Origin: Lelliottia nimipressuralis
Lineage (GTDB): Bacteria > Pseudomonadota > Gammaproteobacteria > Enterobacterales > Enterobacteriaceae
Length of the DNA: 64,000 bases
Direction of reading: 5' to 3'
Assembly (NCBI RefSeq): GCF_004402045.1
Contig: NZ_SOMG01000030.1
Location: forward strand, 868,001 to 932,000
This document shows positions 8,273 through 16,734 of the stretch, piece after piece. A model generated the notes under the pieces. It ran no database searches and was not told the DNA's origin. It saw only the letters and a program-made list of their open reading frames with translations. Numbering within the stretch: the first letter of the stretch is position 1; each line of letters begins with the position of its first letter. Both the position numbers and the translations under genes were made by a program.

Positions 8273-8393
8273 AACACTAGCCACGGGTTAATAAGCGGTT
8301 TTCGAAGACACATAAAACAGGTTGCATCTATGCACCTCTCAAAACAAGGGGAAAAATGGCCGCCGAATGGCAGCCCTGGTAAATAAGTGTTTA

Positions 8394-8603
8394 TTAATAT
8401 CGCTTTATTGTGTTGACCGGCGTTCTTTCTGACCAGTCTGGCCGCTCGCCAGCCATGATTGCACGCTGTTGTGATGGCGTCACAGACTGGGTTATTTCAG
8501 GCATTGACTTGTATTCAGGTTGCTTAGGTGGACTGAGAACAAGATCGGAACTACAGCCTGACAGCACCAAAACCGCCAGTAGAGATAAATTAAGCTTGAA
8601 CAC
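8394..8603 (-). CDS. Small lipoprotein, unknown
   Basis: 69 residues from a GTG at 8603, chosen because GGAAGGG stands six bases upstream and because it places a lipoprotein signal at the start (LLAVLVLSGC, lipobox LSGC, lipidated Cys near residue 17). The next residues are SSDL, without Asp at +2, so outer-membrane sorting is expected. The mature chain is only about 50 residues, proline-rich and ends in TPVNTIKRY. No family is named with confidence. It is transcribed away from ttcA. Confidence 0.65.
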   Translation of the reverse strand: MFKLNLSLLAVLVLSGCSSDLVLSPPKQPEYKSMPEITQSVTPSQQRAIMAGERPDWSERTPVNTIKRY

Positions 8604-8940
8604 GTTAAACCCTTCCAATGGGATAAAAGTTACAGAAAAAGCGTGGTGCCGGTTGTGTCCCGGTGACTTTTCTTTGTTATAAAAAGTCACGCGTCTGGCT
8701 GCAGGCAGCAAATTCACCACACAGATAACACCATCAGGATATATTCACACGGTCAATACAGGCAACCCTTTGTTTTCATACGCCTCTGTGCACCAGGGAG
8801 AACAGTAAGCCGACTACTCATTATCGGGCGTCGGCGTCAGATTTAACGCCGCTGTAAAACGTGCTGGTATTCGTCGCCGGAATCCGTACCATACGCGGCA
8901 GACAAATTTTTGCACCAGCTGGCTCCGAAGGTAGTACTCA
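8604..8940. other. Gap between divergent lipoprotein gene and ttcA
   Basis: 337 bp holding the divergent promoters. A short hairpin GGCGT-N8-ACGCC lies at about 8832-8849. No gene or clear promoter consensus is seen. Confidence 0.4.
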
Positions 8941-9876
8941 ATGCAACAGAATCAAGAGATTAACAAAAAAGAGCAATACAACCTGAACAAACTGCAAAAG
9001 CGACTGCGCCGTAACGTGGGCGAAGCCATTGCAGACTTCAACATGATTGAAGAAGGCGACCGCATCATGGTTTGCCTGTCAGGGGGTAAAGACAGCTACA
9101 CCATGCTGGAGATCCTGCGTAATCTTCAGCAAAGCGCACCGGTGAAGTTTTCCCTGGTGGCGGTCAACCTTGACCAGAAACAGCCGGGCTTCCCGGAGCA
9201 CATTCTGCCGGAATACCTCGAAAATCTGGGTGTTGAGTACAAAATCGTAGAAGAAAATACCTACGGTATTGTGAAAGAGAAAATCCCGGAAGGGAAAACC
9301 ACCTGCTCTCTTTGCTCTCGTCTGCGCCGCGGCATTCTGTATCGTACCGCGACGGAGCTGGGTGCGACCAAAATTGCGCTGGGCCACCATCGCGACGATA
9401 TCCTGCAAACGCTGTTCCTCAATATGTTCTACGGCGGCAAGATGAAGGGCATGCCCCCTAAACTGATGAGCGATGACGGCAAACACATCGTGATCCGCCC
9501 TCTTGCCTACTGCCGCGAAAAAGACATTGAGCGTTTCTCTCAGGCTAAAGGGTTCCCGATCATTCCATGTAACCTCTGCGGCTCTCAGCCAAACCTGCAG
9601 CGTCAGGTGATTGGCGACATGCTGCGCGACTGGGATAAGCGTTATCCGGGTCGTATCGAAACCATGTTTAGCGCGATGCAGAACGTTGTCCCTTCACATC
9701 TCGCAGATATTGAGCTGTTCGACTTCAAAGGAATCAACCACGAATCAGACGTGGTGAACGGCGGTGACCTGGCGTTTGACCGGGAAGATATCCCCATGCA
9801 GCCTGCAGGCTGGCAGCCGGAAGAAGATGACAATCAGTTTGAAGAGTTGCGTCTGAACGTGGTTGAAGTGAAGTAA
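8941..9876 (+). CDS. ttcA: tRNA 2-thiocytidine biosynthesis protein TtcA
   Basis: Adenylates and thiolates cytidine 32 in several tRNAs, using an oxygen-sensitive [4Fe-4S] cluster; cytoplasmic. 311 residues. The PP-loop SGGKDS is at 47-52, the first cysteine pair C122 and C125 (CSLC) and the second C210/C213 (CNLC); C122, C125 and C213 are the cluster ligands described for E. coli TtcA. GHHRDD near 149 completes the ATP pyrophosphatase site. In E. coli K-12 the Rac prophage is inserted at the 5' end of this gene; here the gene is uninterrupted. Confidence 0.97.
   Translation: MQQNQEINKKEQYNLNKLQKRLRRNVGEAIADFNMIEEGDRIMVCLSGGKDSYTMLEILRNLQQSAPVKFSLVAVNLDQKQPGFPEHILPEYLENLGVEYKIVEENTYGIVKEKIPEGKTTCSLCSRLRRGILYRTATELGATKIALGHHRDDILQTLFLNMFYGGKMKGMPPKLMSDDGKHIVIRPLAYCREKDIERFSQAKGFPIIPCNLCGSQPNLQRQVIGDMLRDWDKRYPGRIETMFSAMQNVVPSHLADIELFDFKGINHESDVVNGGDLAFDREDIPMQPAGWQPEEDDNQFEELRLNVVEVK
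8965..8990. other. Probable vacant attachment site for Rac-type prophages in ttcA
   Basis: The 26 bp inside codons 9-17 of ttcA nearly match, in reverse complement, the core duplicated at the ends of the Rac prophage as I remember it (about 24 of 26; shared part GCAATACAACCTGAACAA up to the single G/A difference). No integrase or second copy is nearby, so the site appears unoccupied. Confidence 0.5.
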
Positions 9877-9883
9877 GTGATTA

Positions 9884-9910
9884 GCGTCTCAGAAGGACCT
9901 TCTGAGACGC
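9884..9910. terminator. Perfect 13-bp inverted repeat between convergent ttcA and dbpA
   Basis: GCGTCTCAGAAGG and CCTTCTGAGACGC separated by one base, eight bases after the ttcA stop and nine bases from the dbpA stop. Neither side has a T-run, so it is an atypical terminator or an RNA end-protecting hairpin for both messages. Confidence 0.5.
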
Positions 9911-9918
9911 GCCATTCC

Positions 9919-11292
9919 CTATTTCAGCAGACGTACGCGGCAGGTTTTACCTTTGATTTTCCCGTTCTGCAGCTGCTTCCATGCCTTATGGGCAACCGCC
10001 TGGCGAACCGCCACATAGACATGCGCCGGGTGGACCGCAATCTTACCGATATCCGCCCCGTCCAGACCTACATCCCCGGTCAGCGCACCTAATACATCAC
10101 CAGGGCGCATCTTGGCTTTTTTACCGCCATCGATACACAGCGTCGCCATTTCAGCCTCCAGCGGCACCAGGCTGACGCCGACAGGGGCATTCATCCAGTT
10201 CAGTTTAATCTGCAGCATCTCAGAGAGAATGTTGGCGCGCTGCGCCTCTTCCGGCGCGCAGAAGCTGATGGCCAGGCCGCTGTTTCCGGCGCGCGCGGTA
10301 CGGCCAATACGGTGAACATGGACCTCAGGATCCCATGCCAGCTCATAGTTCACGACCAGCTCAAGCGATTTAATATCCAGGCCGCGCGCGGCAACGTCGG
10401 TTGCAACCAGAACGCGGGCGCTGCCGTTGGCAAAACGGACCAGCGTCTGATCGCGATCGCGCTGTTCCAGATCGCCATGCAGCGACAATGCGCTCTGTCC
10501 GGCGGCATTCAGGGCATCACAAACCGACTGGCAGTCTTTCTTCGTGTTACAGAACACCACGCAGGACGCGGGCTGATGCTGGCTCAGCAGCTTCTGCAGG
10601 AGCGCAATTTTTCCCTGCTGCGAGGTTTCAAAGAACTGCTGTTCGATTGCGGGCAGCGCATCTACGCTGTCGATTTCAATGGTAAGCGGATTTTTCTGCA
10701 CGCGCCCGCTGATGGCGGCGATGGCTTCCGGCCAGGTCGCAGAGAACAGCAGCGTCTGGCGATCGGCCGGTGCGAAACGGATCACCTCGTCAATTGCATC
10801 GCTGAAGCCCATATCCAGCATCCGGTCTGCCTCATCCATCACCAGCGTTTGTAGCGCATCCAGCGAGACGGTACCTTTTTGCAGGTGATCCAGCAGGCGG
10901 CCCGGCGTCGCGACAATAATGTGCGGCGCATGCTGGAGCGAATCACGCTGCGCGCCGAACGGCTGTCCGCCGCAGAGGGTTAAAATTTTGGTATTAGGCA
11001 GAAAACGCGCCAGGCGACGCAGTTCGCCCGCGACCTGGTCCGCCAGCTCGCGGGTCGGGCACAGCACCAGAGACTGGGTCTGAAAAAGCGCCGCATCGAT
11101 ATGCTGCAACAGACCAAGGCCAAACGCCGCCGTTTTCCCACTGCCCGTTTTCGCCTGTACGCGTACATCACGGCCCTCAAGAATGGCGGGCAAGGCGGCC
11201 GCCTGAACAGGCGTCATCGTGAGGTATCCCAACTCGTTGAGGTTATCGAGTTGGGCGGTGGGCAGAACATTCAGGGTAGAAAAAGCGGTCAC
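9919..11292 (-). CDS. dbpA: ATP-dependent RNA helicase DbpA
   Basis: DEAD-box helicase activated by hairpin 92 of 23S rRNA, acting late in 50S ribosome assembly. 457 residues, GTG start at 11292 giving the same N-terminus as E. coli (MTAFSTLNVLP). Helicase motifs in order: Q motif (TMTPVQAAALP), motif I AKTGSGKT, PTRELA, DEADRMLD, SAT, then the C-terminal RecA domain ending HRIGRTARAG. The last 75 residues form the RNA-binding domain that gives rRNA specificity (KMRPGDVLGALTGD ... GKTCRVRLLK). Convergent with ttcA. Confidence 0.97.
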   Translation of the reverse strand: MTAFSTLNVLPTAQLDNLNELGYLTMTPVQAAALPAILEGRDVRVQAKTGSGKTAAFGLGLLQHIDAALFQTQSLVLCPTRELADQVAGELRRLARFLPNTKILTLCGGQPFGAQRDSLQHAPHIIVATPGRLLDHLQKGTVSLDALQTLVMDEADRMLDMGFSDAIDEVIRFAPADRQTLLFSATWPEAIAAISGRVQKNPLTIEIDSVDALPAIEQQFFETSQQGKIALLQKLLSQHQPASCVVFCNTKKDCQSVCDALNAAGQSALSLHGDLEQRDRDQTLVRFANGSARVLVATDVAARGLDIKSLELVVNYELAWDPEVHVHRIGRTARAGNSGLAISFCAPEEAQRANILSEMLQIKLNWMNAPVGVSLVPLEAEMATLCIDGGKKAKMRPGDVLGALTGDVGLDGADIGKIAVHPAHVYVAVRQAVAHKAWKQLQNGKIKGKTCRVRLLK

Positions 11293-11319
11293 AGTAGTCT
11301 CTCGTGGTCATCTTTGCAG

Positions 11320-11502
11320 TCAGATGGCGCGTATCCTCGCAGATCTCGCGGTCCGATGCGACAATTTAATCGGTTCTTCATCAGGCGGCGGGTCGGGCAT
11401 CGGCTGAGGACGCGGAATGGGATCGGGCATCGGCACCGGATCGGTGGGGATGGGATCGGATTGACGCCATAGTGGCAGTAGCAGAGCGTTAAGGATGCTC
11501 AT
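11320..11502 (-). CDS. ynaL: Proline-rich small protein YnaL
   Basis: 60 residues from the second of two adjacent ATG codons, which lies six bases after GGAG; the first ATG is too close to the ribosome site. The middle consists of short proline-aspartate repeats (DPIPTDPVPMPDPIPRPQP ...) followed by a conserved basic end EEPIKLSHRTARSARIRA. It matches, from memory, the E. coli 57-residue protein YnaL in the same place next to dbpA. Function unknown. The repeat DNA is rich in GGGATCGG-like units on the plus strand. Confidence 0.65.
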   Translation of the reverse strand: MSILNALLLPLWRQSDPIPTDPVPMPDPIPRPQPMPDPPPDEEPIKLSHRTARSARIRAI

Positions 11503-11560
11503 CATTCCCTCCAGAATTTGCTGTCGTCCCTTTTAGGGTAGACGCTGAGAATCAGGAGGC

Positions 11561-11680
11561 AAAAAAAAGCCGACTATGAAGTCGGCGTCGTACGAATCAA
11601 TTGTGCTATGCAGTAATTCAAAAAAGGAAGTAAGACAATATGGAGCGCAACGCCCATCGCTTGACGTTGCATTCACCTGC
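11561..11680 (-). ncRNA. fnrS: FnrS, anaerobically induced small RNA
   Basis: Hfq-dependent sRNA made under anaerobic control by FNR; in E. coli it lowers expression of aerobic enzymes such as superoxide dismutase SodB. Read on the minus strand from 11680 the RNA begins GCAGGTGAATGCAACGTCAA and continues nearly identical to E. coli FnrS, including GCGTTGCGCTCCATATTGTC. It ends with the hairpin GCCGACT-TCAT-AGTCGGC (11569-11586) and eight T. The location between dbpA and zntB is also that of E. coli. About 120 nt. Start and end follow the E. coli RNA. Confidence 0.95.
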
Positions 11681-11715
11681 GGGAGTAATATTGCACCTTA
11701 CGGGGTAGAGGTTTA

Positions 11716-11729
11716 TTGACTTCGCTCAA
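11716..11729 (-). promoter_or_regulatory. FNR-binding site of fnrS
   Basis: TTGAGCGAAGTCAA on the minus strand matches TTGAT-N4-ATCAA in eight of ten positions. Its centre is about 42 bp upstream of the fnrS start, the spacing of class II FNR-activated promoters. An AT-rich -10 (CAATAT or AATATT) lies at 11687-11693. Confidence 0.8.
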
Positions 11730-11775
11730 TTAAAAGAGCGTTTTGATCTCTGTAAAAGGTCAAAAAAGCGTAAAT

Positions 11776-12759
11776 TTACAGCCATTTACTACGATGCAAC
11801 CACCATGCAACACCACCAATCAAAACAACTAACATGACGCAAAACGCGGTAAAGCCGTAGCGATACGCCCCACCTGGAATTCCGCCCAGGTTCACGCCAA
11901 ACAACCCGGTAAGAAACGTGCTCGGCAAAAATACCATCGCCATCAGGGACATCGTGTAGGTTCTTCTCGCCAGCGACTCCTGCATCACCTGCGCGATTTC
12001 GTCCGCCATCACCGCCGTCCTGGCAATACAGGAATCAATTTCATCCAGCCCACGACCCAGTCTGTCGGCGATATCCTGCATTCTGCGTCGCTGATCGTCA
12101 TTCATCCACGCGAGCCTTTCGCTGGCCAGACGCGCATACACATCGCGCTGCGGCGTCATATAGCGGCGCATCACAATGAGCTGCTTACGCAGTAAGGCCA
12201 GAAAACCGCGCGGCGGGATCTGCTGATCGAGCAGGTTATCTTCCAGGTCGATGATTTTGTCGTGCAGCTCTTCAATAAACTCACTCGCGTGATCGGTAAG
12301 CGCGTCACACACGTCCACCAGCCAGCTGCCGCAGTCGATTGGCCCGGTGCCCTCTTTCAGATCGTTCACGATGTCATCCAGCGCCAGGACTTTACGCTGC
12401 CGGGTTGAGACAATCAGCCCATCGTCCATATAGACACGCATCGCAACCAGCTGGTCGGGACGCTCATCCGTGCTGCCGTTAATGCATCGCAGGGTGATCA
12501 GCGTACCGTCACCCATTCGGCTCACGCGGGGTCGCAGGCTTTCACCCGCCAGCGCATCGCGCACGTTATTAGGCAAGAGCGGAGTCGAAGCCAGCCAGTC
12601 AGCGCTGTCCGTGTGGGTATAGTTCAGATGTAGCCAGCAGGGATGCGCATTATCGATCACATCATTGTCTTCCAGCGGTCGTGCACCGCCGCGACCGTCC
12701 AGCACCCACGCAAAAACTGCGTCAGGAACGTTAAGTTCAGATCCTTTAATGCTTTCCAC
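11776..12759 (-). CDS. zntB: Zinc transport protein ZntB
   Basis: CorA-family inner-membrane pentamer that moves Zn2+; E. coli ZntB was first called an exporter and later shown to import zinc with protons. 327 residues, GTG start (GGAGG four bases upstream) as for the E. coli N-terminus MExIKGS. A large cytoplasmic domain (1-265) is followed by two C-terminal membrane helices, with the pore motif [10 protein letters not shown] in place of the GMN of CorA, and ends WLHRSKWL. Downstream of it on the same strand lies fnrS with its own promoter. Confidence 0.96.
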   Translation of the reverse strand: MESIKGSELNVPDAVFAWVLDGRGGARPLEDNDVIDNAHPCWLHLNYTHTDSADWLASTPLLPNNVRDALAGESLRPRVSRMGDGTLITLRCINGSTDERPDQLVAMRVYMDDGLIVSTRQRKVLALDDIVNDLKEGTGPIDCGSWLVDVCDALTDHASEFIEELHDKIIDLEDNLLDQQIPPRGFLALLRKQLIVMRRYMTPQRDVYARLASERLAWMNDDQRRRMQDIADRLGRGLDEIDSCIARTAVMADEIAQVMQESLARRTYTMSLMAMVFLPSTFLTGLFGVNLGGIPGGAYRYGFTAFCVMLVVLIGGVAWWLHRSKWL

Positions 12760-12881
12760 AGCGCCTCCACCTTTTTTAGCTCTTTCGGTGTCAGTCTAGC
12801 TTTCATCAGGGCTTAAGCAACAACTATGTTTCCCATCGCGCTGAAATCGCTCAGGAATTGTACATGCTGACGAGAGGCGAG

Positions 12882-12902
12882 AAAAAGCCTGGCACGCCAG
12901 GC
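12882..12902 (-). terminator. Intrinsic terminator of the chemoreceptor gene
   Basis: GCCTGG-CACG-CCAGGC (12887-12902) followed on the minus strand by five T. Confidence 0.8.
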
Positions 12903-12914
12903 TTTGAGGTTCAA

Positions 12915-14057
12915 TCAGAGAGAGTGTTCTGGCCGATGAAGGAAGGATGGCGAACCGCCAGGTAATGAGGAAGGAGAGCCTGGTTCAAGTCTGAAATTAC
13001 GCGTTCGGGCCTGCAGCTCAATCACCTGATTACGCAGCACATCAGAGGAGCCATTAAGTTCCTCTGCCATCGCCACGTTACTTTGCGTGACCCGCTCGAG
13101 CTCCGAGAGCGCCAGCGTGATCTGAGAAATGCCTTTCTCCTGCTCTGACGTTGACGCGGAAATGTCGTCCATTAACCGGCTGACGTTCCCCGAGCCCGTC
13201 ACGATTTCATGCATATTCTTTTCCGCCTGTGACACAACGGTAACGCCCTGCGTAACGTTACTGCTGGTCACTTCAATCAGCGTTTTGATGTTCTTCGCCG
13301 CCTCTGCGCTGCGGTGCGCCAGGTTTCTGACCTCTTCAGCGACAACAGAAAAACCTTTTCCATGATCTCCCGCCCTCGCCGCCTCAACGGCCGCGTTGAG
13401 CGCGAGGATATTCGTCTGGAATGCAATGCCGTCGATCAGCGAAATAATCTCCGTCATCTGCTGTGCGCATTCAGTAATGGACTGCATATTGGTGGCAACC
13501 AGCCCCATCAGCTCCCCGCCCTTGCGCGCCTGCAGCGTCGCCACATTGGCCTGCTCGCTCGCCAGACGGGTGTTATCGGCATTGTTTTTGGTGCTCGCCG
13601 CCATTTGTTCCATGCTGGCTGCGGTTTGCACTAAAGACGCAGACTGCTGCTCGGTTTTCACCGAAAGCTGTGCGCTACGTTGCGAGAGTTGATCCGATAA
13701 GGTCATAGCTGTTTGCGATGACGCCCTGATCTCGCGTACCAGCGTCGCGATGTTGCCGGAAAGGCTATTGATCCCTGGGATGAGTCGACCCGCACAGTTA
13801 TTGCCAAACTCAGGAATAGACACACCCAGGTTGCCCTCTGTCACCTCTTCAATACTTTTCTTCACCGTATTGATCGGCGTCACAAGATACTTCGTCATGT
13901 AGACCCACAGCAAAAATAGCGCAACGAAGTTGATTACGTTAAGGGAAATAAAGAGAGAGGGATTGCTGGAAAATAGAACAACGACACCTGCATTTACCAA
14001 AAAAAGAGATAACAGGAACCCGATAATAAAGGTCCTGACACTAATATTTCTTAGCAT
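12915..14057 (-). CDS. Methyl-accepting chemotaxis protein with almost no periplasmic domain
   Basis: 380 residues from the ATG at 14057 (a GTG four codons upstream is also open). Two membrane helices (about 9-28 and 33-53) are joined by only a few residues (SSNPS), so the usual ligand-binding domain is missing. A HAMP domain follows (TPINTVKKSIEEVTEGNLG ..., about 58-105), then the coiled-coil signalling domain with the conserved hairpin tip (DGIAFQTNILALNAAVEAARAG near 220) and methylation helices. The C-terminus lacks the NWETF-type pentapeptide that binds CheR, so adaptation would need help from major receptors. The input is presumably a membrane or cytoplasmic state, or a partner protein. 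It is divergent from the MHYT-GGDEF-EAL gene. Confidence 0.88.
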   Translation of the reverse strand: MLRNISVRTFIIGFLLSLFLVNAGVVVLFSSNPSLFISLNVINFVALFLLWVYMTKYLVTPINTVKKSIEEVTEGNLGVSIPEFGNNCAGRLIPGINSLSGNIATLVREIRASSQTAMTLSDQLSQRSAQLSVKTEQQSASLVQTAASMEQMAASTKNNADNTRLASEQANVATLQARKGGELMGLVATNMQSITECAQQMTEIISLIDGIAFQTNILALNAAVEAARAGDHGKGFSVVAEEVRNLAHRSAEAAKNIKTLIEVTSSNVTQGVTVVSQAEKNMHEIVTGSGNVSRLMDDISASTSEQEKGISQITLALSELERVTQSNVAMAEELNGSSDVLRNQVIELQARTRNFRLEPGSPSSLPGGSPSFLHRPEHSL

Positions 14058-14512
14058 AATGATACCCACATTTTATATTTTGGTCGGCATTAAAACTTAT
14101 AGCATTGGCTCAGAAGTTTTTCCTCGCAAACGACGCTGGTTTTTTGTTTCGCCGTTAGCAACCTGAGATTTGTCTTAAGTCAGAGAAAAAAAGCGTATTA
14201 GTGAAAATGTTCTTCTCGGCATGCTGCGATACTGGTCTCCAGCCATGTTAAGCGATACCATTCCCTGCGGTGAGACGACACGATCGCCCTCATATTTAAG
14301 GTGCTTTGCTACTGTTATTCGTTTTGTTTAGCAATGCTTAATACGTTAACAAAGGGAATATATTTTATATTCTTAATGAGTTGTAGAGTATTAATATGAC
14401 TGGTCATTTTTCACGATAAATAACTAATATTGTTTGAATGCGCATGTTCGTTGCCAGATTAAGATGTGCCGGCAGGCGAAATCGGTAACCCTCTGAGGCG
14501 TGGGATTGCATA
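14058..14512. other. Divergent regulatory gap, chemoreceptor and c-di-GMP protein
   Basis: 455 bp, AT-rich, with the promoters of both genes. I looked for a flagellar sigma-28 promoter (TAAA-N15-GCCGATAA) and found only an unpaired GCCGACC near 14080 on the minus strand. No ORF or RNA is supported. Confidence 0.4.
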
Positions 14513-16642
14513 ATGCTCAATATATCGTGGGACCCTGTGTTGATCGCTATATCTTATCTGGTGGCTTTTATTGCCTCCTTTGTGGCGCTGGACAGCGCCG
14601 GAAAAATCCCCCTTTCCAGCCGCAAGGCTGCCCTGTTCTGGCGCATTGCCGGAGGGGTCACGCTGGGCATCGGCATTTGGTCGATGCACTTTATCGGCAT
14701 GCTGTCCATGCAAATGCCAATGATGATGAGCTACGACCTTTGGTTAACCCTTACCTCACTCGGCGTCGCGGTGGTTGCCTCGACCACGGCCATTAATATT
14801 GCCGTCACGGGCAAAAAACTCTCTCCCTTACGACTGCTCTTTGCCACGGCGCTCCTGAGCGCTGGCGTGGTCTCCATGCACTACACCGGTATGGCTGCCC
14901 TGATGCTGGATGGCAGCATTATCTGGGATCGTCGCATTGTGGCGTTGTCCGTGGTCATTGCCATCATTGCTTCCGGCACGGCACTGTGGCTCGCTTTCCG
15001 TCTGCGTGATAAACACAAAGGGGTCTTTATCGATCGCCTTCTCGCGTCTTTCATCATGGGCGCAGCCATTTGTGCGATGCACTATACCGGCATGAGTGCC
15101 GCGCAGTTTCAGGAGGCGTCGCATACTCTCCCCGGCGGGATCGGCGAGCTGGGGTTATCCATCTGGGTGTCGGTCACCACGCTCTGCCTGCTCGGCGTGA
15201 TGTTAATTATTTCGCTTATCGATTCTCACTGGCGTACCGGCCGGCTGACGGATAACCTGCGGCAGCTCAACCGCCAGCTCGAGCTACAGGCACGCTTTGA
15301 CGCGCTTACCGGACTCGCAAATCGCCACCAGATGGATATCCGCATGCAGGATTGTCTGCGTAGCGCGCTGCTGAGTAAAAAGTCATTTGCCGTCATTTTC
15401 CTGAATGTCGATCACTTCAAGCGTGTTAACGATACCTGGGGTCACAGCGTCGGGGATGAGCTATTAATCACCGTTGCCCAGCGCATCACGGCCCGGCTCA
15501 CGCGTGAGATGACCCTGGCAAGGCTGGGCGGAGACGCCTTTATCCTGCTGATGCCTGAATGTGACGACGACAAGCTCAACGCCCTGCTTACCTCGCTGCT
15601 CGACGATATGCGACGTCCGCTTTCGCTCTGCGTACATACGCTGAGCACGACAATCAGTGCGGGTGTCAGCCTCTATCCTCAGGATGGCGAAACGCTGCAT
15701 GAGCTGAAACTCAAGGCGGATGCAGCGTTACATTACGTTAAAGAAGAGGGCCGCAACGGCTGGGCGGTTTACAGAACCGAGATGTCAACTGCGGTCCCGG
15801 CTAAACCCGGTTTTCTACAGGAACTTTCTCAGGCGCTTGAGCGCGATCAGTTTGAACTGTGGTACCAGCCAACCTGGCATGCGGAAGATAAGACTATTCA
15901 TGGATTTGAGGCCCTTCTGCGCTGGCGGCATCCCGAGCAAGGCGTTTTACTGCCTAATCTGTTTATCCCTTCGCTGGAACAAACAGGCTTGATCATTCCA
16001 GTGGGTAACTGGGCCATTGAAGCGGCGTGCCGACAGCTTCATTTCTGGACTGAACAAGGCTTCAGCCAGTGGACGCTGTCGCTCAACTTATCCCCCGTCC
16101 AGTTCGAACAGCCGGACATCTTCCATATCGTCTCGTCGATGCTGGAAAAATATAGCTTGTCACCTTCCAGGCTGATCCTTGAGGTAACGGAGAGCACTGC
16201 ACTTAAAAATCTCGACCGCAGCATTGAACTGCTCGATGCGTTCAATCGTGCGGGGATCACCGTCTCGATTGATGATTTTGGCACGGGCTATTCCAACCTG
16301 CTGATGCTGAGCGTCCTCCCGGCAAAAGAACTCAAGATTGACAGAAGCTTTGTCACGTCGATGCTGGAGAATGAAAAAAGCTACAAGCTGGTCGAAACCA
16401 TTATGAGTATTGCGCGAACCATGGAGATGAATGTGGTGGCAGAAGGGATCGAAACGGAAGAACAGCAGGCGGTTCTTACCCGTCTCGGCTGCGACTACCT
16501 GCAGGGTTACCTTTTCTCCCGTCCATTACCCGCCGAACAGGTACCGTGGCTGCTTCTGCAGAAAAACTCAGACAAGCAAATTATACCCATTACTAAAATT
16601 CAAACGGACCCCGCATTTATTTCACAAAAAAATCATGCCTGA
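14513..16642 (+). CDS. MHYT-GGDEF-EAL c-di-GMP phosphodiesterase candidate
   Basis: 709 residues. Seven membrane helices with three MHYT repeats (MHFIGM 59-64, MHYTGM 122-127 and 189-194), thought to bind metal and sense gas or redox; then a GGDEF domain (about 258-425) and an EAL domain (about 432-690). The GGDEF signature is degenerate, GGDAF at 339-343, so cyclase activity is unlikely. The EAL domain keeps EALLRW (466), NLSPVQF, EVTES, DDFGTGYS and KIDR, so c-di-GMP hydrolysis is expected, possibly gated by GTP bound to the GGDEF part. It is 92 bp upstream of the cyclase gene dgcM, pairing opposite activities. Inner membrane. Confidence 0.88.
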   Translation: MLNISWDPVLIAISYLVAFIASFVALDSAGKIPLSSRKAALFWRIAGGVTLGIGIWSMHFIGMLSMQMPMMMSYDLWLTLTSLGVAVVASTTAINIAVTGKKLSPLRLLFATALLSAGVVSMHYTGMAALMLDGSIIWDRRIVALSVVIAIIASGTALWLAFRLRDKHKGVFIDRLLASFIMGAAICAMHYTGMSAAQFQEASHTLPGGIGELGLSIWVSVTTLCLLGVMLIISLIDSHWRTGRLTDNLRQLNRQLELQARFDALTGLANRHQMDIRMQDCLRSALLSKKSFAVIFLNVDHFKRVNDTWGHSVGDELLITVAQRITARLTREMTLARLGGDAFILLMPECDDDKLNALLTSLLDDMRRPLSLCVHTLSTTISAGVSLYPQDGETLHELKLKADAALHYVKEEGRNGWAVYRTEMSTAVPAKPGFLQELSQALERDQFELWYQPTWHAEDKTIHGFEALLRWRHPEQGVLLPNLFIPSLEQTGLIIPVGNWAIEAACRQLHFWTEQGFSQWTLSLNLSPVQFEQPDIFHIVSSMLEKYSLSPSRLILEVTESTALKNLDRSIELLDAFNRAGITVSIDDFGTGYSNLLMLSVLPAKELKIDRSFVTSMLENEKSYKLVETIMSIARTMEMNVVAEGIETEEQQAVLTRLGCDYLQGYLFSRPLPAEQVPWLLLQKNSDKQIIPITKIQTDPAFISQKNHA

Positions 16643-16734
16643 CGGGGTCAAGTAGAGTATGTTTCAAAAGAGTACACGCGAGTCCATTCGGTCATGATTG
16701 TCAGGCACAGGGTGCCGATGAACAGGAAACGGCT

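Noticed and set aside
11320-11502. GGGATCGG-type repeat taken at first for a tandem DNA repeat or CRISPR-like array
   Set aside because: It is the coding sequence of the Pro-Asp repeats of YnaL; units are irregular and there are no spacers.
14058-14512. Possible flagellar (sigma-28) promoter for the chemoreceptor
   Set aside because: GCCGACC is present near 14080 on the minus strand but no TAAA-type -35 lies at the required distance.
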